This document shows, one piece after another, positions 1-10,472 of a stretch of 64,000 nt of DNA; position 1 is the first letter of the stretch, and each line of letters opens with the position of its first letter. A program made the translations under genes and the position numbers. This stretch comes from Cylindrobasidium torrendii FP15055 ss-10. Taxonomy: Eukaryota; Basidiomycota; Agaricomycetes; Agaricales; Physalacriaceae. The notes under the pieces are model-generated. The model saw only the letters and a program-made list of their open reading frames with translations. It ran no database searches and had not been told where the DNA came from. The stretch spans positions 186,001-250,000 of the forward strand of contig KN880431.1 of assembly GCA_000934385.1 (NCBI GenBank), in the 5' to 3' direction.

Positions 1-681
1 TCACGCCATGACCTGAATCGTACGAACGAATTATTTTTTCCCCATAATACGTACTACTACACAAGCACGCACACGCATCTCGCAGTGGAGAGGAGTTCGT
101 GGATGGACTGGCCTACTCGTCTCGTCGCTTTCAACAATGGACTGTGGATCGTGATAATGTTATTGCTGATTTTGCTGCTTCGTAGCCTGAGACTCGATTA
201 TTTGTCGTAAGTGGCAAAGAATTAGTGTCTTCGGGGCCCTGTAGACGAATGTGAGCGACGTGCAGACTTACTCGGGTGGCTGTCAAGCGCTCCAGCCATC
301 GCATCGAGCATATCTTGGCATGCTGACGTTCAAAGCACCTTTCTACAAATTGTATCAATGTACCAATTGCTAAGTAACGGATGGTGCATTATGAATAACA
401 GTCAATATGTGAGGACCTTATACCTGTTTAGTCGACCGGCACATTTTGCGGCACAATACCCCGGTCCGGTCAGTGTTTTTTGATCTTCACAGGACGACGT
501 CCAACCAACACCCCGCTCTCTTCAAGACTGTGAGTACCGTCCTGCTGCTCGTAATGCACACCTTTGCATCATCTAGACGCATCCCGCGCGGTTTCAGGCA
601 AAATGGGAGATGGAAAGCGCTGGATGGATTGCCGAGCATCTGGATAACAATTTCTGACCTTGTCCGATTACAGAACCAATA
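1..681. other. Left-edge intergenic region and uS5 5' leader
   Basis: I see no supportable gene here. The right part must hold the promoter and leader of the ribosomal protein gene that starts at 682; a pyrimidine-rich stretch lies around 478-545. On the minus strand at about 230-360 there are splice-like ends around short open stretches. Nothing in them is recognisable, so a small or partial minus-strand gene running off the left edge cannot be excluded. Confidence 0.3.
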
Positions 682-1559
682 ATGGCTGACGCTGCCCCCC
701 GAGGACGTGGTGGATTTGGACGTGGACGTGGAGACCGTGGACGTGGCCGCCGTGGCCCTCGTCGCGGAGCCCGCAAGGACGAGGAGAAGGAGTGGTGCGC
801 GATAACACATCGGCAGTAGGGGGCATACAACTGACGCGCGCGCTCAGGGTTCCTGTCACCAAGCTCGGCCGCCTTGTGAAGGATGGCAAGATTCGCTCTA
901 TGGAGGAGATCTACCTGTTCTCCCTGCCTATCAAGGAGTACCAGGTCGTCGACTACTTCCTCCCCAAGCTCAAGGATGAGGTTATGAAGATCATGCCCGT
1001 GCAGAAGCAAACCCGTGCCGGTCAGCGCACCCGTTTCAAAGCATTCGTCGCCATCGGTGACTTCGACGGTCATGTTGGTCTCGGTGTCAAGTGCGCGAAG
1101 GAAGTCGCAACCGCCATCCGTGGAGCAATCATTGTCGCCAAGCTCTCTGTCATCCCCGTCCGCCGTGGCTACTGGGGTGCTAAGCTTGGTGAGCCCCACA
1201 CCGTGCCCTCGAAGGTCTCTGGAAAGGTCGGATCCGTCATGTGCCGTCTCATCCCTGCCCCCCGCGGTACCGGTATCGTTGCCGCCCCCGCATCCAAGCG
1301 CATTCTCCAGCTCGCCGGTGTCGAGGATGTCTACACCCAATCAAAAGGATCTACTGCCACCATGGGTAACTTCCTCAAGGCCACCTTTGCTGCGGTACGT
1401 TTCTCACCCTACAAGCGCGCCTTATTGAGACTGACAATTTCGTAGATTACCAAAACATACGCTTTCCTCACCCCCGACCTCTGGAGAGAGATCCCACCGT
1501 CGAAATTGCCGTTCGACGAGTACAGCGCGCATCTTGCGCTCACGGCGAAGAAGGCTTAG
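682..1559 (+). CDS. RPS2: 40S ribosomal protein S2 (uS5)
   Basis: This is a structural protein of the small ribosomal subunit near the decoding and mRNA entry region. Three exons, 682-794, 848-1394 and 1446-1559, give a 257-residue protein, the usual eukaryotic length. The N-terminus is a Gly/Arg repeat tail (about residues 6-33, an RGG-like methylation target in this family). The S5 double-stranded RNA-binding domain follows ([14 protein letters not shown]), then the S5 C-terminal domain ([14 protein letters not shown]). The first intron splits the Trp codon of [13 protein letters not shown] and restores the conserved junction. The next gene is convergent on the minus strand. Identification is secure. 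Confidence 0.97.
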
Positions 1560-1891
1560 ATGTACTTTTATTCCGTAGTGTTGTACTTTTTTCTCAGGCT
1601 ATCATCCATGCATCTATGCTGCCTTTTCCATGATTCCTGCGCATTTTGTCCTGGCAAAAGATTTCTCGACCACCTACGGGCTGCTGTCCCAATGATTCCT
1701 CTGTGTGAGTCTTTCACATAGATGTGCTAGTCGACATCTTCCTTCACAAGCTGTCTCTAGAACGAATATAACATAACATGCTCGAGCTTTCGCTCCGGTA
1801 GCAGCGAATTTCAGAGGAACAGTCGTGTCACACACAATCCCTCTGCTTACTACTACATACATACATACTAGCATATATATATGTACTTATA

Positions 1892-3157
1892 CTACTCTAT
1901 GTGTTGGTAACGCAAGCTTGATGGCGCCCTTGGGACAGGGTGCTGGAGAATGGGCTGCTGGCTGTCCGATTGCCCAGGCATCAGGCTGACGCTACTACGC
2001 ACGCTCATGATAGAGCTTCGCGCCGTCTCCTTCAGCTGTGTCAGGCTCTGGTGGAACATGTTCTACAGGCTTTCAGTCAGAACGCGGATAGTCAACTTAC
2101 AGGGAACAAGGATTGTCATACCTGCTCGCGCCAATACTGAAGTCGTCGTTCGCGTTCGGCTTCCCTCTGAGAGCGATGAACCCAGTAGAGACCGAAGAGC
2201 GTGCCGAACATGCCTGGTGTGAGGAATGATGAGGACGGGGCGAGGAGAATCGTTTGAGGTGAAGCGTACCGAGGATGATACCGACGCAGACGAGCACATA
2301 CACCCAAACGCCGACCTCGCTGGGTTTGCGTGGGATGGCCCCGCACCGCCCGGACGACAGACAGTTGAAAGTCTCGCATTCTTTATCCGCGTCGCATTCC
2401 TCGCCAATGCGGCGCGCGGCGATACATCTGTGTTGTTGAGCATCGCAGTAGAGGCCGAGACGACAGTTCCCGCTGTCGAGGCATGGTCAATCGAACGTTG
2501 TGGAAAGTAAGTGAAGCGGGGACATACCGAGAGACGATGTCCACGGTTTCTTGGCGAGAGACGCCATAGACGATGTAGGGAGTATTCTCGACGGCGCATG
2601 GCTCGCCTTCGGTGACGTTGGCCCACCTAGTACAGCAGCGTTACTTTGAATACCAGGACTAGGCGGGATTTGAACGCATACATGCAGACGTTGTTGATGC
2701 ACACCGAACCGTTGACGTTGAGCCCGAGCTCATTTTTGCCGGCGAGAGCTTTGAAATCTGGCGGGCCTTGACACTGGTCTACAAAGGCGACTCGCTCAGG
2801 AAGGATCCCACCTGTTTGTGACTGAGACGCACCGTCGCGGTTCAACTGGCACGGACTATCCACCGGCTGCTGGGGCATACATGCGTCCTCTTCGTCGGGG
2901 CAGAATGTCCCTCGCGGGCATTTGGGCGCAAAATCGCTGCCAACGTTGTATCCAAAGGGATAGTCATCTCGCCTGCAGCCTTTGTGTGCGCATGTCGAAT
3001 TGGCGGCGCAGTACGTCTTCGAGTTGCACTCGTCCCAAAATTGCCATGTCCCGAGCTGAAGGCGGTTGTTCTCCTGGCTGCAGGGCTCGCCCCAGCCCGC
3101 GTTGCCCGCAGTGACAAATCCCACTAGAGCGGTGAAGAGGAAGAAGGGTAACATCAT
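1892..3157 (-). CDS. Secreted-pathway cysteine-rich single-pass membrane protein
   Basis: I do not recognise a named family. Five exons (3157-2682, 2626-2528, 2472-2270, 2213-2122, 2062-1892) give 346 residues in a consistent frame. The first 20 or so residues (MMLPFFLFTALVGFVTAG) are a clear signal peptide. A lumenal or extracellular part with about 20 cysteines follows, with repeated patterns such as GEPC, CPRGTFC and CRLGLYC that suggest small disulfide modules. One membrane helix (VWVYVLVCVGIILG) lies near residue 260, interrupted by an intron. A basic juxtamembrane segment (RSQREAERERR) and a Ser/Gln-rich cytosolic tail come next, so type I topology is likely. Related hypothetical proteins are probably common in Agaricomycetes. 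Any receptor or wall-sensor role is speculation. The start was chosen because it begins the signal peptide. Confidence 0.75.
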
Positions 3158-3254
3158 GAAAGGGAGAAGCAAAAGTTCGTATTTGTAACAACAGGAGGTT
3201 AAGTGGATATATGAGCAAAAGTCCGAGGAAGGAGTTTGTGGCTCAAGAAATAAT

Positions 3255-4292
3255 TTACATGATCGTGCAGCTTTCGTCGTCGCGTCCGAGACGCCTAGTG
3301 ATTTCGTCGGAGCCCATGCCACCGCGTCCGCCTTGGATGCGAACCACAATCACCCCAGCGTTGTGAGGGTCCAGATCTGCCACCAGAGAATGCCTGTACA
3401 ATCCATGAGTTGAAAAGTCGTAAAAAAAGGGGCGAAACCGACTTCTGCATCAGGTCCTCAATAGCAGGGCGTATCTTGGCCTGCCCGCCGTTGGAATGGA
3501 GGCCCTTGCCTGTATGGTTTTAGCAGAGGCATATCCAACTCGCAGGGACAGCACGCACCGACAATGAGGCGGACTTCGCTGTCACCGCGACGTTTGGCCT
3601 GCTCGATAGCGTTGTCCGTGCGCTCAATGGCCTCCTTCACGTACAGTCCGTGCAGGTCAATCTCCGTGGGGCCGCTATCCTACACAAAAAAACTCGGTTT
3701 TCCCGTGTCTTTTTATCGACACAGTGAGCGTACCTGGTTGTTCGCTATATACAAAGGGTCAATCAAAAATATCGACAAAGGAAAGGAAAGTCGACGCACC
3801 AGTGTAGATCCAATCACTAGCCTTCTTGTTGAGTTCTTGCATCCGACGCTGATGAGCTTTACCCTCATTAGAGAGCTCCTTAGCACGGGCTCCGTTTCCG
3901 CTAGTGTACGCTTGCTTGCTCTCCTCGAAACAGCGCGCCATGGCGTCACCCTCCTGGTTCGCCTCATCACGCAGACGGCGGTAATGCTCATCCTGCTGAT
4001 TGACCTGGTTGTCGTCCTGGCCATAATGTTACCACGCAGTCGAGCTGCAAAGAGCAAAAAAAATCCTGACCTCACGTTTGGGCGGTGGGGTATGGTGCTG
4101 CTGCTGTTGATGTTGCTGGGGCGGCTTACCGCTAGGAGGCCGATGCTGTTGTTGCTGTTGCTGTGGTGGCCGATATTCTTGCTTATGGGGCTGCTGATGC
4201 TGATGCTGTTGCCCTTCCTGAGACTGCGGTGTACCGGACGATCCGAAGACGCAGTTCAGGAGGCCCCCAAAGAGTTTGCCTAAGAATGACAT
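3255..4292 (-). CDS. DUF1771-Smr domain protein with polyglutamine N-terminus
   Basis: This is a short Smr-family protein. Order: a Gly/Phe-rich start (MSFLGKLFGGLLN), a Gln/His/Pro-rich low-complexity stretch (about residues 20-75), a DUF1771 helical region (YRRLRDEANQEGDAM to KKASDWIY), then an Smr domain with the hallmark EIDLHGLYV and LIVG-KGLHS motifs and a C-terminus ending SCTIM. Smr domains in MutS2, NEDD4BP2 and yeast Cue2 bind or cut nucleic acid, some on stalled ribosomes. The DxH of DLHG needed for nuclease activity is present, so activity is possible but unproven. Several small introns, one between the Gln-rich and DUF1771 parts. Only about 100 bp separate its stop from the start of the downstream minus-strand gene. 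A second Smr gene lies at 55416-58329. Confidence 0.88.
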
Positions 4293-4447
4293 CGTGGTGG
4301 TGGTGGTTGTCCGCAAGGTCATAACCAGGTGTGACAGTCGCACCGTCACCACTCATATACGCGCCAACAGCAAACACGTGTATTAACAAGAAGACAAGAA
4401 AATATGTAAGAGTCGGCACTATGATACTTTCGAGATACATGCGAACA

Positions 4448-5353
4448 CTAAATCTCTAGACCGACCATAACGAACGCAGGATCAACTTTGAATGCAGGCT
4501 TGGTAACGACGCTGCCACCCACATACATCAAAGCGTGCAATAGCTCGCTGAGATGCGACGACGAGCGTTCGAGGACAATGACCAAAGCAGTGCATTCGAG
4601 CTGCTCGTCCGCCAGATCCAAGAGGGCAACGATGCTATTGAACCATCAGTGATGATCCGAGATTGAGAATTGCAGCGGATACGCACCTGTCCCTGAGGCT
4701 GACCATCTGTGCACTTTTTCCATCGACGTAGAGCGTCTTGGGCTGGCCAGGGAGGGCCAAGACCATACCATGGAAGTCGGCGGCAAGCTGAGGGCCAGAA
4801 ATGTTCACACGCTTGGCGTACGGCAGAGCACTGAGCCCGTCGTCTGGGAAGACTGTCATCAAAAAGTCCAGTGCGTCCTTTTCGTCGCCGCCGAATTCTG
4901 AGCCGCTGTCGCTGCCTTCATCGGGGGTGAGCGGTGGAGTTGCAAGGTCGGACCCGGCTCTCTTGGGAATAGCGCGGGGGGCAGCGGCGAAGGCCTTGTG
5001 ATATGGAGAGGGAGACTGCGCCGTGCCGATAGGAAACTTGGACTCATAGGTTGTTTGTTGGAAAGTGTTGCTAGGCGAAGGAGGGAAAGGATAGGAAGGG
5101 AAGACTGGCGCCGCACTGTCTCTCACACAATGCGACGACCCTCGGTCAGGAGGGCATTTAGCCTGGGGGGTGTCAAAAACGCCACTGTGGAGGATAAGCC
5201 CAAATTCAGTAGATGATGGAAGAGCATTACCTCCGGTCCGCCAGAGAACGTAGTAGAGTAGTAGTACATGTTATCCGATCCTTCCAGTTGGCACACAGCG
5301 AGAACGCGAGGGTCAGAGTCGAAAGAGTATGCTGCCCCATCTCCAACGGCCAT
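4448..5353 (-). CDS. OAZ1: Ornithine decarboxylase antizyme (needs +1 frameshift)
   Basis: Antizyme binds ornithine decarboxylase, sends it to the proteasome without ubiquitin and limits polyamine uptake. The C-terminal half carries the family core: VDGKSAQMVSLRDS, then ALLDLADEQL, LVIVLERS, LLHALMYVGGSVV and a C-terminus VMVGLEI. The core is not in frame with the N-terminal ORF. After a 46-bp intron (5230-5185) ORF1 reads W-R-F then stops at UGA; a +1 shift on that stop opens ORF2. This is the expected antizyme design, in which polyamines promote frameshifting. A second intron splits the Ser codon of RDS-IVALL. The start is uncertain: ATG at 5353 gives a short ORF1 of about 45 codons; an upstream exon around 5400-5640 in a compatible frame could lengthen it. 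Automated gene callers will probably break this gene or invent an intron across the stop. Confidence 0.88.
5173..5178 (-). promoter_or_regulatory. Programmed +1 frameshift site UUU-UGA of antizyme
   Basis: On the minus strand the spliced ORF1 ends in codons TGG CGT TTT TGA, with TTT at 5178-5176 and TGA at 5175-5173. Skipping T5175 moves reading to GAC and opens an ORF that runs without interruption into the conserved antizyme core. A slippery UUU followed by UGA is a known type of antizyme frameshift site. The stop lies only 13 bases downstream of the 3' splice site (intron ends at 5185). Confidence 0.82.
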
Positions 5354-6494
5354 AGGTCCGTTGCTGATGATGCCGAGTCAGTATTGTGCATCTCCGAGAC
5401 AAAAAACGAGAGCACGAACGTGGGGCAGAGACTAGATTTCGGTTTGGTAAAATTCATAGTGGAATTCAACGACATTGTCTGCCAACTTGGTGATATGTGT
5501 GGTGGGAGCTGCGAGATGTGTGTGAAAAACGAAGGACGAGTCAAGCGCAGATTGCGACTACCTTATAAATGTTTTGGTGGCGACGGAGTGGTGCAAGAGT
5601 TGGTGCCGGCCGGTTCTCCTTGGCGGCCGAGAGTCGATGCTGGAGCACAGCAGTCACAAACAAAGCCGGCATCACGGCAGTAATTCAGTGGCGCTGTCAG
5701 TTGACATAGCGGAGACACCAATTTGGACACAATAGAAAGCTGCACAAACTCTGGTTTCCTTCCAGAAGAGTCTCGATACGAGTGCAGGCAAGAGTCATCG
5801 GCTGAAGCGCTGAACACTGAAAAAAGCAGCAGGTGAGGAGGATGCATGTTTGGGGTCAAGCGCAGTGCTCCTCGTGTATACCCAAGCGCGAATATAAGAG
5901 TCTCCTGCCTCGTGCCGTCCATGATCGTGCTTCAATGAAAGCTTCATTCACGGTCCACTTCTTTTGCTATAAGTTACATACTTCGAATGACCCTTCTCTG
6001 AACAGAAATTGAACATGTGCCGCTAAACGAGGGCGAACCATAAAGTAGAAGTGTACAACATGACCGGTATCGATATAACCTAGATCTAACTTTGGGTGAC
6101 ACCTTACCATTCCGCTTTCGACCCAGAACCACCATGGCACAGCTGGCCGACGACAACGCCCCTGGGCCTATGCCCCCCTCTGCATGAACCCAAGACCTCC
6201 TGTGGGCCACTTCGCGCGTCGAAATTCACAACCTTAGACTCGAGCTGGAGAGCAAATGCGTTATCTTTCTCATCAGCTGGTGTATGCTTTGAGCAGTAGT
6301 ATTTTCTCTGCAGTTCCCCGTGCTGGATACACATTCAACTCAGTCGAAAACGCGTGCGGATGCTTCAAAAAGCGAGGACTGACTTAGTAAATGCAAGGAG
6401 CAAAAGACACTACACCATTGAAGCTCGCAAAACTAGAAAATCGAACCAAACTGTTCTGGTGGACCTTACTCCCCTTTAACCATGAATTTGTCTC
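5354..6494. other. Antizyme upstream region and intergenic DNA
   Basis: The part next to the antizyme (about 5400-5640, minus strand) contains open stretches with plausible splice ends that could be upstream coding exons or leader. A 119-codon minus-strand ORF at 5563-5922 has an unremarkable Cys/Ser-rich composition and no family I recognise; it may be a leader ORF. From about 5930 to 6494 I see nothing beyond the 3' flank of the AA9 gene. Confidence 0.3.
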
Positions 6495-7565
6495 TTAGCC
6501 CGACCACACAGCAGGGCCAGCTACAACAGTATTAATTCTCTTCTCAGCGCTGGGGTAATAGCAATACTCACGGGCCTCGTATCCAGAGTATCCAGCCGGG
6601 AGGCTGTAAATATCTTTCGCAAAGTCAGCTTACTACCGACTTCAAATGCTTCAGGCGCACTAATGTCGATTCCTGGGTCGGTCGCAGAATAAGCTCCTGG
6701 GAACGCAACCGTAGGACCGGGAGAGCCGCTGCCACCTCCGACGACGTTTAGCTGCGCGCACGCAATGTAGAATTGGGGTGCGTTGGCGATGTGGAGCGCG
6801 ATCTGTTCAGCACGGAGGAGATATTGTCTGCGATGGAAACGGTGTCAACGAAATGAGTACAACGAGGTCGATGGAAGGAGGGCTTGCCCGCTTGGAACGC
6901 CCGCTGGAATGGTAAAGTTGAACTCTTGGATGTCTTTCGTGGGGTTAGTTGTCACAAGCAAAGGATGTTGAGTGGACCTCTTTTACTTTCAGAATCGAAC
7001 ACCAGCCCAGTGTCAGCCGCGTAGGACGGTGACCATTCCCAAATCTTGAACCAGGTTGAGCCCAAGCCAGCGGATTCAGAGTCTGCAGACGGGACAGCGG
7101 TCGACAGATAGGCAGAGAAATACTGGAATGATCATTGTAAGTGGGCTTGTCCACAGGCCGTGGGGAGGTCATAGTACATACCCCGGGATGGCCCATAGTG
7201 TTTGATGCTTTGAAGCCAACATTTGATCCTGCCGACACTGTAGCAATACCAGCGCTCGCAGCAGAGGTGTCGTCAAGTTCATAGCAGCGGATAGAGTCGC
7301 TGGTCACATCCTCCAGCTAACCGATCTCAATGAGCATCTATCATATCTGCAGCAAGCTGAAGATGGCTTACAGGGCCCTGAGAGTAGTGGTTCTCTGTGA
7401 TGCGAACATATTCCCACTCTGCCGTGGTCGTGCCATTCACGATGAGGCTGGGAAACGTATCTGAGAATGGTTAGCGAACGTTGTTGAGGGACGACTATGG
7501 GCTGTCTGACAGTGTGCGAAGGCTAGAGGCGCAAGGGCAAACAGAAGGAGAGCTTTGGAGAACAT
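6495..7565 (-). CDS. AA9 lytic polysaccharide monooxygenase (secreted, copper)
   Basis: Copper-dependent enzyme that oxidatively cleaves cellulose or related glucans outside the cell. The start at 7565 begins a signal peptide ([17 protein letters not shown]). Cleavage leaves an N-terminal His (codon 7514-7512), half of the copper histidine brace; the second His is in NTMGHPG. The axial Tyr lies in [11 protein letters not shown], with the expected upstream Gln. Other AA9 features are the N-terminal [11 protein letters not shown], the segment STWFKIWEW, and [15 protein letters not shown] before the copper-site Tyr. The last short exon gives PGPAVWSG and stop 6495-6497, a typical AA9 C-terminus. 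There is no CBM1 module. At least five introns interrupt the gene. It is divergent to the ELL gene across about 550 bp. Substrate and C1/C4 preference cannot be told from sequence. Confidence 0.93.
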
Positions 7566-8118
7566 CGTGAGCAAAGAGCCTCCATTGACGTCGTTCGAGT
7601 TATAAGGCTGCTGCGCGGATAATCAGGGCGCCGAGAATTAAGCTGTACGAAGTGGACAAAGTCAAGTAAAATGCGTGCATGCATTCGAGTACAAATTCAA
7701 TCGTCGGGTAACTTTCGGATGAAGTGCATTAGGGCACAGTCACAAGGAAAAGCGACTGAGTGGATTCGGAGAGGGTATTGTGATGCAAAGGGCTCAAGGA
7801 CTAAGCAGATTTGAATGCATCTCTTCGAGTTCAACCTTGCGCGCGCCGTGTTGCCGTTTCAAGTGCCGGCCCGGAACTTATTGGAAGGAGAATTTCGGCC
7901 AGATTAATATCGCAGGTTCATTGGAATATTGTCCTCTACCGTCAGAGAGTTTTCGACGCGTGAGCAGTGTTGACGTTGAGAGTCGAGTGGCAACTTGACA
8001 ATATTGGCATTGGCCCGACGATCACAATGACAATAGCAATAGTCAAATGCCGGTAGGCCCCATTACCTGGGGTCATACCGCCTGCGTTTGCCCACCATCT
8101 ACACGCTCTGGTATCGCC
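7566..8118. other. Divergent promoter region between AA9 and ELL genes
   Basis: About 550 bp separate the two divergent start codons. A TATAA-like element on the minus strand at 7600-7604 lies about 35 bp before the AA9 start. An in-frame ATG at 8047 could extend the ELL protein by 24 residues, but the extra sequence looks unlike ELL. No other element is recognised. Confidence 0.3.
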
Positions 8119-10172
8119 ATGCTACAACCGAATACTTCGTACACCCTTGCGGCGAAATCGAACCAGAAAACTAGCACAGACCTCCCTCAAGAACGTCATG
8201 CTCTTTCAATGAAATTGTCGACCCCGGCGCTAAATGCCCTCGCTGCCCAGCCACCACCTACAGTAGAGATGGAATTCGATGGCCCTTCGCCAGTGCGTTT
8301 ATCTCCAATGCTGTCTGACTCAAACTCAACACCTTCTTACAGGGCCTCTATGTCAACGGTACATTCTTCCCTATCACATTCGCTGAGGAAACCGGCGTTG
8401 GCCGCCACGAATTATTCCAGGACAAGAATGGGACGCTCAAATCATACGCGGTGGTCACTGGACAAGTTCACGTATCGCAAGGAGAGCTCAGTGAAGAGGT
8501 TGCTGCACGGGTCCAACAGTCGACTCGAGCGGCCCAAGAAGAGAAACAAAAGCGCACTACCAAGATGCTGGACGTTCCTCCACCAACAACGTCCACAAAG
8601 GCTCCCTCAAAGCGCAAGGTGACAGCACCTGCTTCGCTCCCACCAAAACCAGTCGCGCCTACTACCTCGAAGCCTTCATCTGACCAAGTCATGTCCCCGA
8701 AAGAGACTGCAGACCTTAGAATTCGCATCATACGCACAGTCAACTATGAGCATCGCACATTGACCCAAATACTGGACCTTCTGGCGAAAGAGAAACCCAT
8801 GTCTGTTCGTGACCATGTACAGGAAATGTTTCTTGAGGTGCGTGATTGTAGCCACACATCTGAGCTGTCACTCACATTCCCTTAGTTATGTGAACCAGAT
8901 GGACATGGAAAATACAAAGTCAAGGATGAGACATGGCTGCACGCTAATCCTCGTTCGTGGGACGTCCGCGCTGCTGAACGTGACAAACTCCTTGTGGCAG
9001 CTCGAGCTGCTCTCACGCGATTGGGACATTCTGCGACGAGCCCCGCGATGCAACGTATAGCTCCAGAACCTGCTTCGTCTTCGGCTAGCAAAGCTAAGCC
9101 ATCGAAGCCCTCCAAACCGGTCTTGAATGCCGCGGCTGCGAGGGATACATCGCGGGCTCCGTCAGCGATGGCATCTCCTGCGCTGAGCTCGAGTAGTAGT
9201 TCATCCAGTCGTCGTCCTGGATCAGGCCACATGCGCAATCCTGTCCCCTCTGCTCGTCCCAAGGACGATGCAGGTCCCAGCAATTTGGCAGGACCCCCGC
9301 GCCCAGATCCTCGTGTCAAACAGTTGCGCGAGGAGCCAAATCCAGAGGCGAGAACCAAGCAGCGTCGTGACTCGTCGGCCAGTGACCGTGATATCATGCG
9401 AGACGGCGGGTCATTGAAGCGCAGACAACCTAATCGAAACGACACTGACGACGAGGAGGGCTCGCATGCAGCTCAGAAACGTCGCAAGGCAAGCGACGGC
9501 GGGGCGCTTCCTGTGACAGTGAAGCGTGAACAGGAGACGAAACTACCTCCGAGCAACAAGGACCACAGAGGGTCTGCTCCTCTTCCATCAAAAGACCGTA
9601 GGGACGTGCTTCCTCTCCCCTCAAGAGTTGCACCGGGACCTTCACGTCCTAAAGTTACCAAGGATCAGCCTCTCACTCCCGCACCTGCACACGGTCTTCC
9701 GAAAAAGCCGACGACAGCCTATATTCCACCGGTAATGAAGGCGTCCTCGTCCTCTAGGTCATCGACGACAGAAACGCGGCGTCGGCGGGAAACTGTTGAC
9801 TACACGTCCTCAGAGGACGAGAGCGAGGCGCCTCCAAAGAAGATCAAGCGTCCCAGCACGTCTAACACCACTGCCTCTACCTCGCCTACAATACACAAGC
9901 TTTCAGTCCCGCCTATGCGTATAGCCAAGGACAAAACGAAACTGCAGAAGTACAACGCCCTTTACAACGAGTACCTGAAGGTACAAATGACCCTCTCTGA
10001 GCAGAAGGGGCGGCTATTGGAACTCAAGGAGGCTATCCAAGCTCAGAACGGGCCTGTGGTGGATGAGGGTGGCGACGTAGAGGCCCTTGGACGTGACGAG
10101 CTCAAGGCGCTCGTGTCACGTTGGAAGGATTTGCGCGGGCAGGTTATTGGTTTTTGGAAAGAGCATTCGTGA
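8119..10172 (+). CDS. RNA polymerase II elongation factor ELL-like protein
   Basis: Three exons (8119-8292, 8343-8837, 8886-10172) encode 651 residues. The N-terminal third matches the ELL N-terminal domain: a beta-rich start with ALSMKLSTPALNALA and GRHELFQDKNGTLKSYAVV, followed by a winged-helix-like segment (LRIRIIRTVNYEHRTLTQIL to MFLE-LCEPDGHGKYKVK). A long Pro/Ser/Lys-rich disordered middle follows. The C-terminus (TKLQKYNALYNEYLKVQMTL, ending GFWKEHS) resembles the occludin/ELL-type helical tail (KYxxLYxEYxxL). ELL suppresses pausing of RNA polymerase II in elongation complexes, so a nuclear role is expected. The start at 8119 was preferred to 8047 because the ELL fold begins right after it. 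Confidence 0.82.
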
Positions 10173-10472
10173 GTCGGGGCTGCCATCCGATTATCTGTGT
10201 TGTGGACGAACGTTTTGTGGATTGGGTGGAATCTTCATTATCGTGTTAGTACTTGTGAACTGCTCTAGCTATCGGTGTATATATATATGGACTTTGTTAT
10301 TCAATTCAGGATGTGCCTTCAAAAAGTGTGTATAAGTATTTTGTCTTGCTGTAGACCGTCTTCTTTCCAGCATTAGGTTGACCGTCCAGACTCGCGCAGA
10401 GATGACGCGTCTGGGCTTGCGCGCGTCGACGCGATCGTGATCAAGAGTCAATCGCTGTCTGAATCCCTCATC

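Noticed and set aside
487..1340. Long minus-strand open frames opposite the uS5 gene (248 codons)
   Set aside because: They are antisense shadows of a highly expressed, codon-biased gene; the plus-strand protein is unambiguous.
1855..1885. ATAC microsatellite-like repeat
   Set aside because: Short (about four to five units) and imperfect, in a 3' flank; not worth a repeat call.
2842..3117. Alternate-frame ORFs inside the cysteine-rich gene
   Set aside because: Composition is Arg/Thr-rich and they have no splice or family support; the chosen frame carries a signal peptide and Cys pattern.
5123..5126. The in-frame UGA at 5125-5123 as the antizyme frameshift site
   Set aside because: That stop is reached only if the 46-base intron is retained, and ORF2 is then in the wrong (-1/+2) frame. 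The spliced UUU-UGA gives the correct +1 shift.
8047..8118. Upstream ATG as ELL start
   Set aside because: The extra 24 residues do not resemble the ELL fold; the conserved beta-rich start begins at 8119.
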